Shown here one piece after another: positions 1 to 7,888 of a DNA stretch of 64,000 bases (positions within the stretch are counted from its first letter, which is position 1; every line of letters begins with the position of its first letter). A model generated the notes under the pieces. That model ran no database searches and was not told the DNA's origin. It was given only the letters and a program-made list of their open reading frames with translations. Source of the DNA: Puteibacter caeruleilacunae (GTDB lineage Bacteria; Bacteroidota; Bacteroidia; Bacteroidales; Prolixibacteraceae). The DNA lies in the NCBI GenBank assembly GCA_005217565.1, contig SJCO01000014.1:1-64000 (forward strand), in the 5' to 3' direction. The position numbers and the translations under genes were made by a program.

Positions 1-318
1 AATAGGCTCAGAAAACTTTTTCGTTAGTTAATTGTCAGGCTAAGATTTATTTGACGATTTAAATTCCCAATATTTACTAACCTCAGTTCGATTTTAAATT
101 TTATCTCAGGTTCAAATCATTTTTAGCAGAAATTGATTCTGATTTTGGAAATACTCCTCTCTGCATGCATTTCGGGCTGCTGTGCGTTGCTGTGGTGATG
201 GTTCTGCCCTTTGGGGCAGATAATGTCTTTAGAAAAAGGTATGTAACCACGCAAATATATTTCCCGATTTTGTTGGGGTATACGTTTTAACCCCGGAATC
301 GCTGACGCTCTTCCTGGG
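1..318. other. Gene-free stretch with hairpins
   Basis: No convincing coding region is visible. A perfect small hairpin, CTGCCC and GGGCAG around a TTTG loop, lies at 204-219. A REP-like palindrome (TTTTAACCCC, then GGAATCGCTGACGCTCTTCC, then TGGG) lies at about 287-318 and runs directly into the tandem repeat that follows. Confidence 0.5.
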
Positions 319-890
319 CTACAGACATTAGCTGGCCTAATGCCCAGCAGTGCATTGATGATGGTGTGGTGGTAGATTGTATGTATATCACGTTGTTGCT
401 ACAGACATTGGCTGGCCTAATGCCCAGCTGTGCGTTGATGATGTTTTGGTGGTCGATTGCTTGTATACCACGTTATTGCTACAGACATTGGCTGGCCTAA
501 TGCCCAGCGTGCGTTGATGATATTGTGGTGGTCGATTGGTTGTATATCATGTTGTTGCTACAGATATTAGCTGGCCTAACGCCCAGCTGTGCGTTGATGA
601 TGATGTTGTGGTGGTGTAGATTGCTTGTATACCATGTTGTTGCTACAGACATTGGCTGGCCTAATGCCCAGCGTGCGTTGATGATATTGTGGTGGTAAAT
701 TGTTTGTATACCTCGTTGTTGCTACAGACATTTGCGGCCTAATGTCCAGCGTGCGTACGTTGCTGATGATGTTGTGGTGGTGATAGATTGTATGTATTCC
801 ACGTTGTTGCTACAGATATTGGCATCCCTAACGGGCTGCATTTCATCGAAGCGAATCCTGTTTCCCTTGTCCGGTTATCCTGTTCCCCTT
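319..890. repeat. Tandem repeat of about 80 bp, seven units
   Basis: Units start with CTACAGACATT at 319, 399, 479, 558, 643, 722 and 810, so the period is 79-88 bp. Each of the first five units has a short hairpin (CATTAG or CATTGG, then CTAATG) followed by GCCCAGC and a TTGATGATG stretch rich in GTGGTGG. The last unit passes into the motif TCATCGAAGCGAATCC, which recurs near 2400, 4750 and 4925, so this array belongs to a larger dispersed family. No protein is supported here; the short reading frames over it are products of the repeat. Confidence 0.85.
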
Positions 891-993
891 TTCCGGTTAT
901 CCGGTTTACTATTCCTCTGGGTACTATCCTTCGCACTCTCACCGTTCCACCTTTCCACCATTCCACCTTCCAACCTTCCAACCTTCTCACCTT

Positions 994-2115
994 TCACCTT
1001 GCATCCGTTTTGAACTTCAGCACCTCTTTCCCTTTCTTTGTCTTAGTCAGGTAGTAGTGGTGTTTGAGGAACTCGAAGGTATGTTGTTTTTCATTGTGGT
1101 CACCTGCAATGGCGTTTAGCCACATCATATGGCTCTTATTTTGGTTCAGTGATAGATTATACTTGGCCAGTCGTTTGAAGAGGGTATGGTACACGCTACG
1201 AGCGTCACGTTCAGCGTTGAAACCCATGATGAAATCATCAGCATAACGAACCATGAAACTTGTGTTGTGCATTAGGGGTTGAATCTGGTTGGTGAACCAA
1301 TCATCAAGCACATAATGCAGGTAAATATTACTCAGCAATGGAGAAAGGGGAGAACCAGTAAGAAGTCCTTGTGGACGTTCTTTAGGAGACTGATGATCGG
1401 CAGCTGTTGCAACACGATGCCCAGCAGCTGCTTCGACGCCATGTCCACCACGCTCTCCACACTCACCACACTCACTACGCTCACTACGTCCATCACGCTC
1501 ACCACACTTGCGATGCTCACTGTCTACTCCTTCAGCCAGCCATTCTTCCATCAGGTGCAGGATAATGTCATCATCAATTCTCAGTCTCAGGAACTCCATC
1601 AAACAAGCATGATCAACCGAATCAAAGTAATCCTTCAGATCAGCCTTGATGATGTAACGGTAACCACCAAAGGTGATGTGTTGGTACAACAGGTAGTGAG
1701 CATTGTTCACGGTCTTGCCATTCCTGTAGCCAATGCTAAAAGGGTAGAACAGCTGTTCATAGATTGGCTCCAGCACCAACTTCACTGCCCTCTGCATCAA
1801 CTCATCTTCCACCGGGAAGTACGCTAAGGTTCTTGCTTTATGATTGATGGTTGTTGGTTCCAATTTCACACCTGCCGGATAGTAGGTTCCCTGATTCAGT
1901 TCACTAATCAGGTTAGGGATGATGATAGACTTATGCTCATGAAAGCTCTTTAGTGAACGATCAAATGAGGATATAGGGGTATGTTTTTTTATACCAGCCA
2001 GACAGTGATACAGTAGTCCTTCATCAATGAGATCATGAAGGTGGGGTACTGGTTTTATAGGGTACGTCTGTATAAGTTTGTTTTCTTTCTTTTTTAATCC
2101 TGTTAAATTCTTCAT
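994..2115 (-). CDS. Group II intron-like reverse transcriptase with repeat insertion
   Basis: This 373-residue protein is an RNA-directed DNA polymerase. Visible blocks are SIGYRNGKTVNNAH (127-140), the first catalytic aspartate in KADLKDYFDSVDH (157-169), the fingers-palm motif GLLTGSPLSPLLSNIYL (250-266) and the catalytic YADD (291-294). The SPLSPLLSN form points to group II-like enzymes and away from diversity-generating retroelement enzymes, which usually read IGNxTSQ. No maturase (domain X) or HNH domain follows: the frame ends about 80 residues after YADD. Between about residues 197 and 246 there is a low-complexity insertion coded by a short tandem repeat. It is the last gene of a co-oriented minus-strand run. 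It could be the remnant of a group II intron protein or a domesticated enzyme; no intron RNA was recognised. Confidence 0.88.
   Translation of the reverse strand: MKNLTGLKKKENKLIQTYPIKPVPHLHDLIDEGLLYHCLAGIKKHTPISSFDRSLKSFHEHKSIIIPNLISELNQGTYYPAGVKLEPTTINHKARTLAYFPVEDELMQRAVKLVLEPIYEQLFYPFSIGYRNGKTVNNAHYLLYQHITFGGYRYIIKADLKDYFDSVDHACLMEFLRLRIDDDIILHLMEEWLAEGVDSEHRKCGERDGRSERSECGECGERGGHGVEAAAGHRVATAADHQSPKERPQGLLTGSPLSPLLSNIYLHYVLDDWFTNQIQPLMHNTSFMVRYADDFIMGFNAERDARSVYHTLFKRLAKYNLSLNQNKSHMMWLNAIAGDHNEKQHTFEFLKHHYYLTKTKKGKEVLKFKTDAR
1378..1527. repeat. In-frame minisatellite inside the reverse transcriptase
   Basis: On the plus strand units of about 9 bp such as CTCACCACA and CTCACTACG recur from about 1449 to 1527. 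On the coding strand they give Ser-Glu-Arg/Cys-Gly-Glu repeats. The length stays a multiple of three, so the enzyme reads through. The insertion lies between the palm motif with YFDSVDH and the GSPLSPLLSN motif, where group II-like enzymes usually have a short loop. Confidence 0.75.
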
Positions 2116-2224
2116 ATCGTTTGTTTTATCACTTTACTGAGGAGACCCTGGTACTACTGTTGAAGTTTTTTCCAGAAGAAAAGCAAGCTTCGCCTATTCC
2201 CGAATCTTCAGATTACTGGATCTT

Positions 2225-2535
2225 CAAATTTCTGTACTATCACCCTCTTTCCACCTTCCATCCTTTCCACCCTCCAACCCTCCAACCTTTCAACCTTCCA
2301 ACCTTTCATCTTTTCCCGAATCTTCGATCATCTACACGCTTTCAGGACTTACAGACGCTGAAAGGTGTTTTTGCCCTTGTTTTCAGATCTCCAACTTTCA
2401 TCGAAGCGAATCCTTTCTCCAGGCGCAGCCGGTCTCCGTTTTCAGGTCTCTTTTCTCCAGGCGCAGCTGGTCTCCGCTCTCCTGTTTCCAGGCGAAGCCG
2501 TCCTCCTGTTTCCGGTTTCCATTTTTTGAACAACC
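2225..2535. repeat. Pyrimidine-rich and dispersed repeat block
   Basis: At 2232-2325 the plus strand is a run of TTCCAACC/TTTCCACC-type words, also seen at 945-1010. At 2345-2412 it carries the reverse complement of part of the 180-bp repeat at 4666-5124: ACAGACGCTGAAAGGTG followed by TCATCGAAGCGAATCC. From there to about 2520 are words such as CCAGGCGCAGCCGG. The block overlaps the 3' end of the gene at 2342-3262 and supplies its last codons. Confidence 0.7.
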
Positions 2536-3262
2536 TCTTCCTTGTCACACACATGTGCGAATCAATGGTGCTAGGTAATTGCTCATATACGAATCCCTTA
2601 TAGGAAAATAAGCGATCTTCAATCTCGCTGAGAATCTTCTTCATCATTGGAAGATGGTCGCTCGTGAAACGTCTTTTTCGAAAATTGTGTTTTACCTCGA
2701 TATAGCCAGTATCATCGGCCTCTGTACGGTATTTGCTTATGGTGGAATAGTGAAGCTTCAGGATCTTAGCCAAATAACGATTGGGAACATCGTACAAGTT
2801 TTCCAGGTGAGAATTCAAATTGAAGCCCCCATTTAAACGCTTCGATCCTCTATCCTTGTAATATTTGCGTAGACGTACCCAGCTGATCACTCCGGCATAA
2901 GCAAATGGCCTAAAGTTGATCAAATCATTATCTGAGCAGATGATGCCCTTGTTTTCTTCACAATGCCATTTTTTGGCAATTCGTTTGTATCCTTTAATGT
3001 GTAAGCTTTTGGTTTTGTTGTTGTAGCTTACCCACTTCTTATGCAGCAACCATTTGAGGTGAGTTTTGAATGTTTTGGTACACCAGTCCAGGGTGCTGCA
3101 GATATCATCAACCACCTCATCGGTGAGTCTAATATTTCCACTGGCCCAATATTTCATCACCAGGTATAGTTTTACCTGGTTCACCTTGCGATTGCGAAGG
3201 CTGTAGATTAATATTGATACGGGAACATTATACATGGTTGATGGTAGATTTAAACGCATCAC
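2342..3262 (-). CDS. Hypothetical helix-turn-helix-like protein with repeat-coded tail
   Basis: The product has 306 residues. I do not recognise a named family. Residues about 1-235 are basic and rich in short helices, with segments such as LDWCTKTFKTHLKWLLHKKW and LKLHYSTISKYRTEADDTGYI that look like winged-helix or HTH DNA-binding units, similar to replication-initiator or plasmid regulatory proteins. The last about 50 residues (from KPETGGRLRLETGERRP onward) are low complexity and coded by the dispersed repeat, so the natural C-terminus has probably been replaced by repeat sequence in frame. It lies between the DUF6266 genes and the reverse transcriptase on the same strand. Its function is unknown; DNA binding is inference. 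Confidence 0.6.
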   Translation of the reverse strand: MMRLNLPSTMYNVPVSILIYSLRNRKVNQVKLYLVMKYWASGNIRLTDEVVDDICSTLDWCTKTFKTHLKWLLHKKWVSYNNKTKSLHIKGYKRIAKKWHCEENKGIICSDNDLINFRPFAYAGVISWVRLRKYYKDRGSKRLNGGFNLNSHLENLYDVPNRYLAKILKLHYSTISKYRTEADDTGYIEVKHNFRKRRFTSDHLPMMKKILSEIEDRLFSYKGFVYEQLPSTIDSHMCVTRKRLFKKWKPETGGRLRLETGERRPAAPGEKRPENGDRLRLEKGFASMKVGDLKTRAKTPFSVCKS

Positions 3263-3311
3263 TATAGCGCAAACTGATCCAATTCAATCAGCAGCGCTAT
3301 AGTGTGTTGCG

Positions 3312-3357
3312 TTATGGTTAAACGGTAAACGGTTAAACGGTAAACGGTTAAACGGAT
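3312..3357. repeat. Short GGTTAAAC/GGTAAAC tandem repeat
   Basis: The words GGTTAAAC and GGTAAAC alternate about five times just after the end of the DUF6266 gene at 3358. The same words occur near 4620-4680 and in the hairpin at 9716-9788, so it is a family of simple repeats in this island. Confidence 0.75.
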
Positions 3358-3930
3358 TTACTCTTCCTCAAACATCATTTGATATTCTGCTGGAGAGAAA
3401 TGCTTCATCTCCTTATCACAGAAGAATACAAACACATGCATATTCTTCGGATTATCAATAGGATGAGTCAAGTAGGTAGCCAGATCCTCTCTCGTGTCTT
3501 TATAGTTGAAACTTGAGTAAAACTGATCACCTTGAATTAGCACATAACATATTCGGTCGAGCTTTCGCTCAGGATCCTTCTTCATCAGTGCGATATTGTC
3601 ATCATCAGCATCCATGTAGATCGTAATGCCACCTTTGTTATCCTCTTCAAAAACAATAGGATTTGGCATATACAGATCACCAGCAGTAAGTTTTAACCTG
3701 GAGTAATCCTTGATATTTCCATCGTTATCAAAAGCAGTGATGTTCTCTATTACAAACAATTCAGCTCCTTTACCTTCACCGGCTATCATATCCCAGATAG
3801 GTGCGATAACAGCATCGTGAAGAAATGATGGAACCTTTACTTTGTGTAATACAGTTATTTCTCTCATCTCGTAGTCTTTAAACTCTTTGGGTATGGGTAA
3901 TGGTCGGTATTGCATATCTAAATCTTTCAT
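3358..3930 (-). CDS. DUF6266-like protein, short form
   Basis: This 190-residue protein shares the family core with the genes at 3933-4490, 5517-6149 and 10789-11439: a helix ending in I(I/A)xPIW (AVIAPIWDM), then a segment with GNIKDYSRLKLTAGDLYMP, then a C-terminal VHVYAFF-like strand (MHVFVFFCDKEM). It lacks the glycine-rich N-terminus seen in the full-length members. The start codon lies 2 bp after the stop of the gene at 3933-4490, so the two are surely co-transcribed. No signal peptide is seen. The family function is not known to me; its recurrence beside an amidase and a small membrane protein suggests a secreted or phage-like module, which is inference. Confidence 0.75.
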   Translation of the reverse strand: MKDLDMQYRPLPIPKEFKDYEMREITVLHKVKVPSFLHDAVIAPIWDMIAGEGKGAELFVIENITAFDNDGNIKDYSRLKLTAGDLYMPNPIVFEEDNKGGITIYMDADDDNIALMKKDPERKLDRICYVLIQGDQFYSSFNYKDTREDLATYLTHPIDNPKNMHVFVFFCDKEMKHFSPAEYQMMFEEE

Positions 3931-3932
3931 GA

Positions 3933-4490
3933 CTATACCTCCTTATACCATGCTAGTGAATAATCTGAGCCATCTTTACTGCGGAAGAAGGCAAATACTT
4001 TGAGCTTATCTTTGCTTCCATAAGGAATGGTTACATTGACGTATTCATCCCTACGTTTTCGGCCTTTACCATTCCCTGTGTGTAAGTAGACTAAATCGTT
4101 GGAGAAGATTACATAGCAGATCTCATCGTCCATCCTTTCGTCATCTTCTTTCATATCGTTGTTGAACCACATAATACATACGTCATTCTCACCGTCGGGC
4201 TCATCCGACATTTCTATGTCGTAGGTGTAAGGTGGTGGCAATGTACCATTTGTGAGGATTAGGCTATGGAAATCCTCCAATTGTCCATTCCAGCCAAACG
4301 CTCCTATATTTTGTGCTAAGAAGGCTTGTACTCCATCGCCATCTTTTGTACACTTATCCCACGATGGTTTGATGATCTCCTCGGTTAGGATTTTTGGTAA
4401 CATTACTTTACGAGAGAATTCGAATGCCTCTAATGCTGAGACGTTGAGCTCCTTTAAAGGAGGTCGCTTACATGTCATCATATGTGCCAT
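3933..4490 (-). CDS. DUF6266-like protein, short form
   Basis: I place the start at 4490 (MAHMMTCKRPP), giving 185 residues. The open frame continues upstream to 5375, but that part is translated tandem repeat (SLFPSPFSSLQLHPC-type units three times) and is very unlikely to be the natural N-terminus. The body matches the family: KILTEEIIKPSWDKC, LEDFHSLILTNGTLPPP and a closing LKVFAFFRSKDG. Like its downstream neighbour it lacks the glycine-rich N-terminal segment. Both genes probably arose by duplication of a longer DUF6266 gene. The role is unknown. Confidence 0.7.
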   Translation of the reverse strand: MAHMMTCKRPPLKELNVSALEAFEFSRKVMLPKILTEEIIKPSWDKCTKDGDGVQAFLAQNIGAFGWNGQLEDFHSLILTNGTLPPPYTYDIEMSDEPDGENDVCIMWFNNDMKEDDERMDDEICYVIFSNDLVYLHTGNGKGRKRRDEYVNVTIPYGSKDKLKVFAFFRSKDGSDYSLAWYKEV

Positions 4491-4549
4491 GATATTTGAA
4501 TTTTGTGGTGCTATTGCACCGGTTAATGTCGTTGGTACAGGGTTGAAAG

Positions 4550-5124
4550 GGGAACCAGGGCAAAGGGCATGGTGCATAGGGCATAGGGCACAGTGCATAG
4601 TGCAAAGAGCTGGGAGATGGGAGAATGGTAAAGGGTTGAAAGGGGAACGGTTGAAAGGTAAAGGGTTGAAAGGTAAAACGGTGACGTTGCCAAGGGTACT
4701 GCAAGGATGCAGTTGGAGATTGGAAAATGGAGAAGAGAAAAGGGATTCGCTTCGATGAAAGACGATGATATGTAATACTGGCCAAGGACACCTTTCAGCG
4801 TCTGTCAGACCTGGAAGCGAAACAATGATGGTGAAAGGTTGTAAGCTGAAAGGTAAAATGGTAATGTTGCCAAGGGTACTGCATGGATGCAGTTGGAGAC
4901 CGGAGAATGGAGATCGGAAAAGGGATTCGCTTTGATGAAGGACGATGATATGTAATACTGGCCAAGGACACCTTTCAGCGTCTGTCAGACCTGGAAGCGG
5001 AACAATGATGGTGAAAGGTTGTAAGCTGAACGGTAAAATGGTGATGTTGCCAAGGGTACTGCAAGGATGTAGTTGGAGACTGGAAAATGGAGAAGGGAAA
5101 AGGGATTCGCTTCTTGAAATGTTA
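4550..5124. repeat. 180-bp tandem repeat with simple-sequence flank
   Basis: The marker GTTGCCAAGGGTACTG occurs at 4686, 4866 and 5046, exactly 180 bp apart, giving about 2.6 units between roughly 4666 and 5124. Each unit has GAAAGGTAAAA words, a variable purine-rich part, GGGATTCGCTTCGATGAA, and in the first two GGACACCTTTCAGCGTCTG. Copies differ mainly by transitions, and the changes are not confined to adenines. The upstream part (4560-4680) is GGTTGAAAGG/GGTAAAGG simple repeat. Reading through on the minus strand makes a long artefactual extension of the gene at 3933-4490. Confidence 0.9.
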
Positions 5125-5304
5125 GTGGATACTTGGTTTGTTGGTGTATGTAGTAAGGACGCAAAAGTGTAGCAAAACACTGCCTCGATAATTAATACAA
5201 TGAAAAGTAGAAGTAATATTTTTGGTAATGCTTGAGGGTACATTTTGTGATTAAAAGTTGGTAAAAGCCTGAATGTTTTGGTCAAATTAATTAGTCTAAA
5301 TCCG

Positions 5305-5470
5305 CTACACGCTGTCAGGATCTTCGAACGCTGACAGATGATGCCAAAGTCGCTACCAGCAAACGCTGACAGCAAAGACTGACAGGTGATGCTAAAACAG
5401 CTACCAGCAAACGCTGACAGGTGACGCTAAAGTCGCTACCAGCAAACGCTGCCAAGTGATGCTTACACCG
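5305..5470. repeat. GCTACCAGCAAACGCTGACAG repeat cluster
   Basis: The word GCTACCAGCAAACGCTG occurs at 5352, 5400 and 5435, with related ACGCTGACAG words at both sides. It lies just after the end of the DUF6266 gene at 5517-6149. I see no gene between 5125 and 5516. Confidence 0.75.
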
Positions 5471-5516
5471 CAACTTGCTTGCAGCTTTCGCCATCACGAA
5501 AATTACGAAAACACGC

Positions 5517-6149
5517 TTACTGCAAAACAACTTCGGTGTGGCTACTCTCGGTGAAGCGATCAAGCTTTGGACTGGCAAAGAATGCATATACATGCACAGT
5601 CATGCCAGGTTCGTAAGGCAACATCACTGTTGCTTCACCATCCTTACGGAACGCTTCTAAAGTGGTCATCATACACCAGTCACCTTTACCATCAGTAAGG
5701 ATGAACATCAATCGATCGTCACCACGCTTAGTAGCCATTTTTCCTGGATCCCAATTTAAATCAATCGACTTTGGAGTATCAGGATTTACAGTGGTTTTAA
5801 ACTGGAGAGGCAGTGGTAATGTACCAACTGTCAACTTCAATAACGAGTAATCACCAACAGTTCCATCTTCAGCAAACGCTTGCATATTCACTTGAGTAAA
5901 CAAGTTTGAAGGAGTCATCTTTACGGCTTTATGCTTCCAAATTGGATTGATGACTTCTTCTCGAAGTAAACTACACAAACCAACGGCTCCAGAGAACCTA
6001 TTGCGTTGATTTACTTGTGTTTCGGTATGCGCATCATGATAATGGTCGGCAAGGATTCTGAAATAATCAATACCCATCCATGACGAACCAACAAGATTCC
6101 CCACTTTTCCGGATACACCGCCAAATGCGCCTTGAGCTATTTTTCCCAT
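5517..6149 (-). CDS. DUF6266 family protein, full length
   Basis: The 210-residue product starts MGKIAQGAFGGVSGKVGNLV, the glycine-rich opening typical of DUF6266, then SSWMGIDYFRI, a Q-N-R block, REEVINPIWKHKAVKM, and YSLLKLTVGTLPLPLQF, ending with VHVYAFFASPKLDRF. No signal peptide or membrane segment is visible. It lies 108 bp downstream of the small membrane protein at 6258-6479 and heads a set of three DUF6266 genes on this strand. It closely matches in layout the plus-strand copy at 10789-11439. Function is unknown; the beta-rich C-terminal half suggests a structural or binding role, which is inference. Confidence 0.85.
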   Translation of the reverse strand: MGKIAQGAFGGVSGKVGNLVGSSWMGIDYFRILADHYHDAHTETQVNQRNRFSGAVGLCSLLREEVINPIWKHKAVKMTPSNLFTQVNMQAFAEDGTVGDYSLLKLTVGTLPLPLQFKTTVNPDTPKSIDLNWDPGKMATKRGDDRLMFILTDGKGDWCMMTTLEAFRKDGEATVMLPYEPGMTVHVYAFFASPKLDRFTESSHTEVVLQ

Positions 6150-6257
6150 GACATTATGGTTTTTAAAATGTTTATAAAATTGATTAACAGTGACTTCACT
6201 GATTTGTGATAATTAATTTCAGACAGTGAATCAACTAACTCGATGTAAGCAAAACAA

Positions 6258-6479
6258 CTACGATTTATCGCGTTTCTTTCGCTTACTTTGTTTCTGTAAC
6301 TTGTTCTTAATCCAAGCTACTATTACAGTAGAAAGTACCCCTCCAATCAGACTGACAATGGCTTCAACACTGTCGATAATCGTTGACGGAAGAGTCGATG
6401 CGGTATCAATATTGTTGATACTGGCGTTAAGGCCTAAGGTTGACATCGAACCGACTATAAAGTTTCCAATATTCTTCAT
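6258..6479 (-). CDS. Small single-span membrane protein
   Basis: A 73-residue protein with one hydrophobic helix at about residues 38-57 (VEAIVSLIGGVLSTVIVAWI) and a strongly basic tail (KNKLQKQSKRKKRDKS). Small size, one span and a positive C-terminus are holin-like, and an amidase is coded 3.5 kb away, but there is no further evidence for lysis function. It is the first gene of the minus-strand run with the DUF6266 genes. Confidence 0.6.
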   Translation of the reverse strand: MKNIGNFIVGSMSTLGLNASINNIDTASTLPSTIIDSVEAIVSLIGGVLSTVIVAWIKNKLQKQSKRKKRDKS

Positions 6480-7133
6480 AATACATTGATTTAAAGATTA
6501 CTGGATCCTCAGACGAGCAGACCAACAGGCTAAACGCCCGGGGGTCCAGATGATCAATTGTTAATCAGAAATTTAGACACGACGGGTTAGGACATATAAA
6601 CTATGCCAAACACAGTAATACTAAAATTCTGAATACTCGATTTCCATGATGGTAGAACCACTAAGGATCGCATGTCTTCGGTGTTCTGCGAACTAATTTC
6701 TTTTTGACCTGCTATTCAGGCTTTACCAACATGTCAATCACAGTAAATGGAATCGGCCGATTCTCCTCTGTGAGATAATTTTAAGATTCAACTCTCGTTT
6801 TTCGCGTCGAGAGCTTCCCGCTGCATCGTATACAATAACGATTGCTCTTTTCAATTCACCACCATCATTCGCCTCATATCGATAGAATCAGGTTTCAATA
6901 TTTTCAGTAGGATCACTTCAATGACAACTTTCCAGACTATCTAAAATCAAAGTGATCATTTACGCTACTTCCCATCATAGGTGGATAAATCTCAGTGTGC
7001 ATTTCTGCCTAAAAGAACGCTTGTTATAGTAGTGAGATGCATTGTTCTCAAAACCTTACAATGCAAGTTTATAACATATTTTTCAGATGTCAAAACTAAG
7101 ACAAATAAAGGACCTGTAGGCCTTTTTTCCAAA

Positions 7134-7186
7134 ACTCGCAAAAACTCGCAAAAACTTGAAAAAACTCGCAAAAACTCGAAAAAAGT
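7134..7186. repeat. AAAACTCGC tandem repeat
   Basis: Words of 11-12 bp, AAAACTCGCAA and variants with CTTGAA and CTCGAA, repeat about five times. Just before it a small hairpin with AAAGG and CCTTT arms followed by T's (7109-7131) could be a terminator. Confidence 0.6.
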
Positions 7187-7430
7187 AGCCCCAAAAAAAA
7201 GTGAAAATTTGTTGAAATTTTTTCTGACAACCTCGGCAAGCTTCGATTTCGAAGATGAAATCATATGATAAAAGTCATGAAAAATAGATCTGCGACCAAT
7301 ACGAAATCACTCCTTGGATCAATCTTAGATCGACCTTCAGCTAATCGACATTCAATTTTCATTCGATTTTTGATGATCTTGTTATCAGTATTTGAGAAAT
7401 CATCAGATAAGCTCAGTAGTACTTTCAGCT

Positions 7431-7545
7431 TTGTCAAATTTTTGTCAAACTTTTGTCAAACCCTTACTAAACCCTACTCAACATTCGAAAATACGAGGCT
7501 TTGACAAGGAAAAGTAGGGGGTTAGTAAGGAAGAGTAAGGGGATT
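7431..7545. repeat. Iteron-like repeats with inverted repeat
   Basis: TTTGTCAAA occurs three times at a period of about 11 bp around 7433-7462. It is followed by CCTTACTAAACCCTACT and, about 45 bp later, by its near-perfect inverted copy AGTAGGGGGTTAGTAAGG at 7513-7530. The closely spaced direct repeats next to a large stem look like an iteron block or a strong terminator. No replication gene is clearly present, so an origin is only a possibility. Confidence 0.5.
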
Positions 7546-7888
7546 GCTATCTGGAGATTGCAAAATGACTATTTCAACATATAACTGCTAAAATTGACCT
7601 CCATAAGCGAGTAGGAATGAGCCTTCGATAATTTAGTTCCAGGATGAGAGTTTTAATAGTGATTAATATGAATATCATTTGTATTTATTATGGAAAGTTT
7701 TATATTTGCCGGCCTACTATTTCAGTAGTGTAACATCAAGGGGAATTTAGCCATCTTCAAAACCAATTCTGGTAAACCTTCATTCTGAATCGATCGTCCG
7801 ATTGCGAATCACTTTTCAAAAGATGTTTGTCCACGTGAAATTTTTAACCAAGGGTTTGTTTCGACAGACTACAATAAAATTTGAAATT

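Larger units (their letters stand above)
6490..7888. other. Long gene-free stretch with simple repeats
   Basis: About 1.4 kb between divergent gene runs without a convincing gene. The short frames at 6981-7268 (plus) and 6992-7264 (minus) cover a tandem repeat and look artefactual. Likely contents are promoters for both runs and the repeat elements listed separately at 7134-7186 and 7431-7545. Confidence 0.5.

Noticed and set aside
732-1054. Small plus-strand genes over the repeat region
   Set aside because: They are readings of pyrimidine-rich repeats (PFHLSTIPPSNLPTF-like) and overlap the RT gene end.
4491-5375. N-terminal extension of the DUF6266 gene at 3933 to a 480-residue protein
   Set aside because: The extension is a translation of tandem repeats with low-complexity units; the family body starts at 4490.
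994-6149. Diversity-generating retroelement with the 180-bp or 80-bp repeats as template and variable repeats
   Set aside because: The RT has GSPLSPLLSN rather than IGNxTSQ, no Avd-like gene is near, and differences between repeat copies are not adenine-specific.
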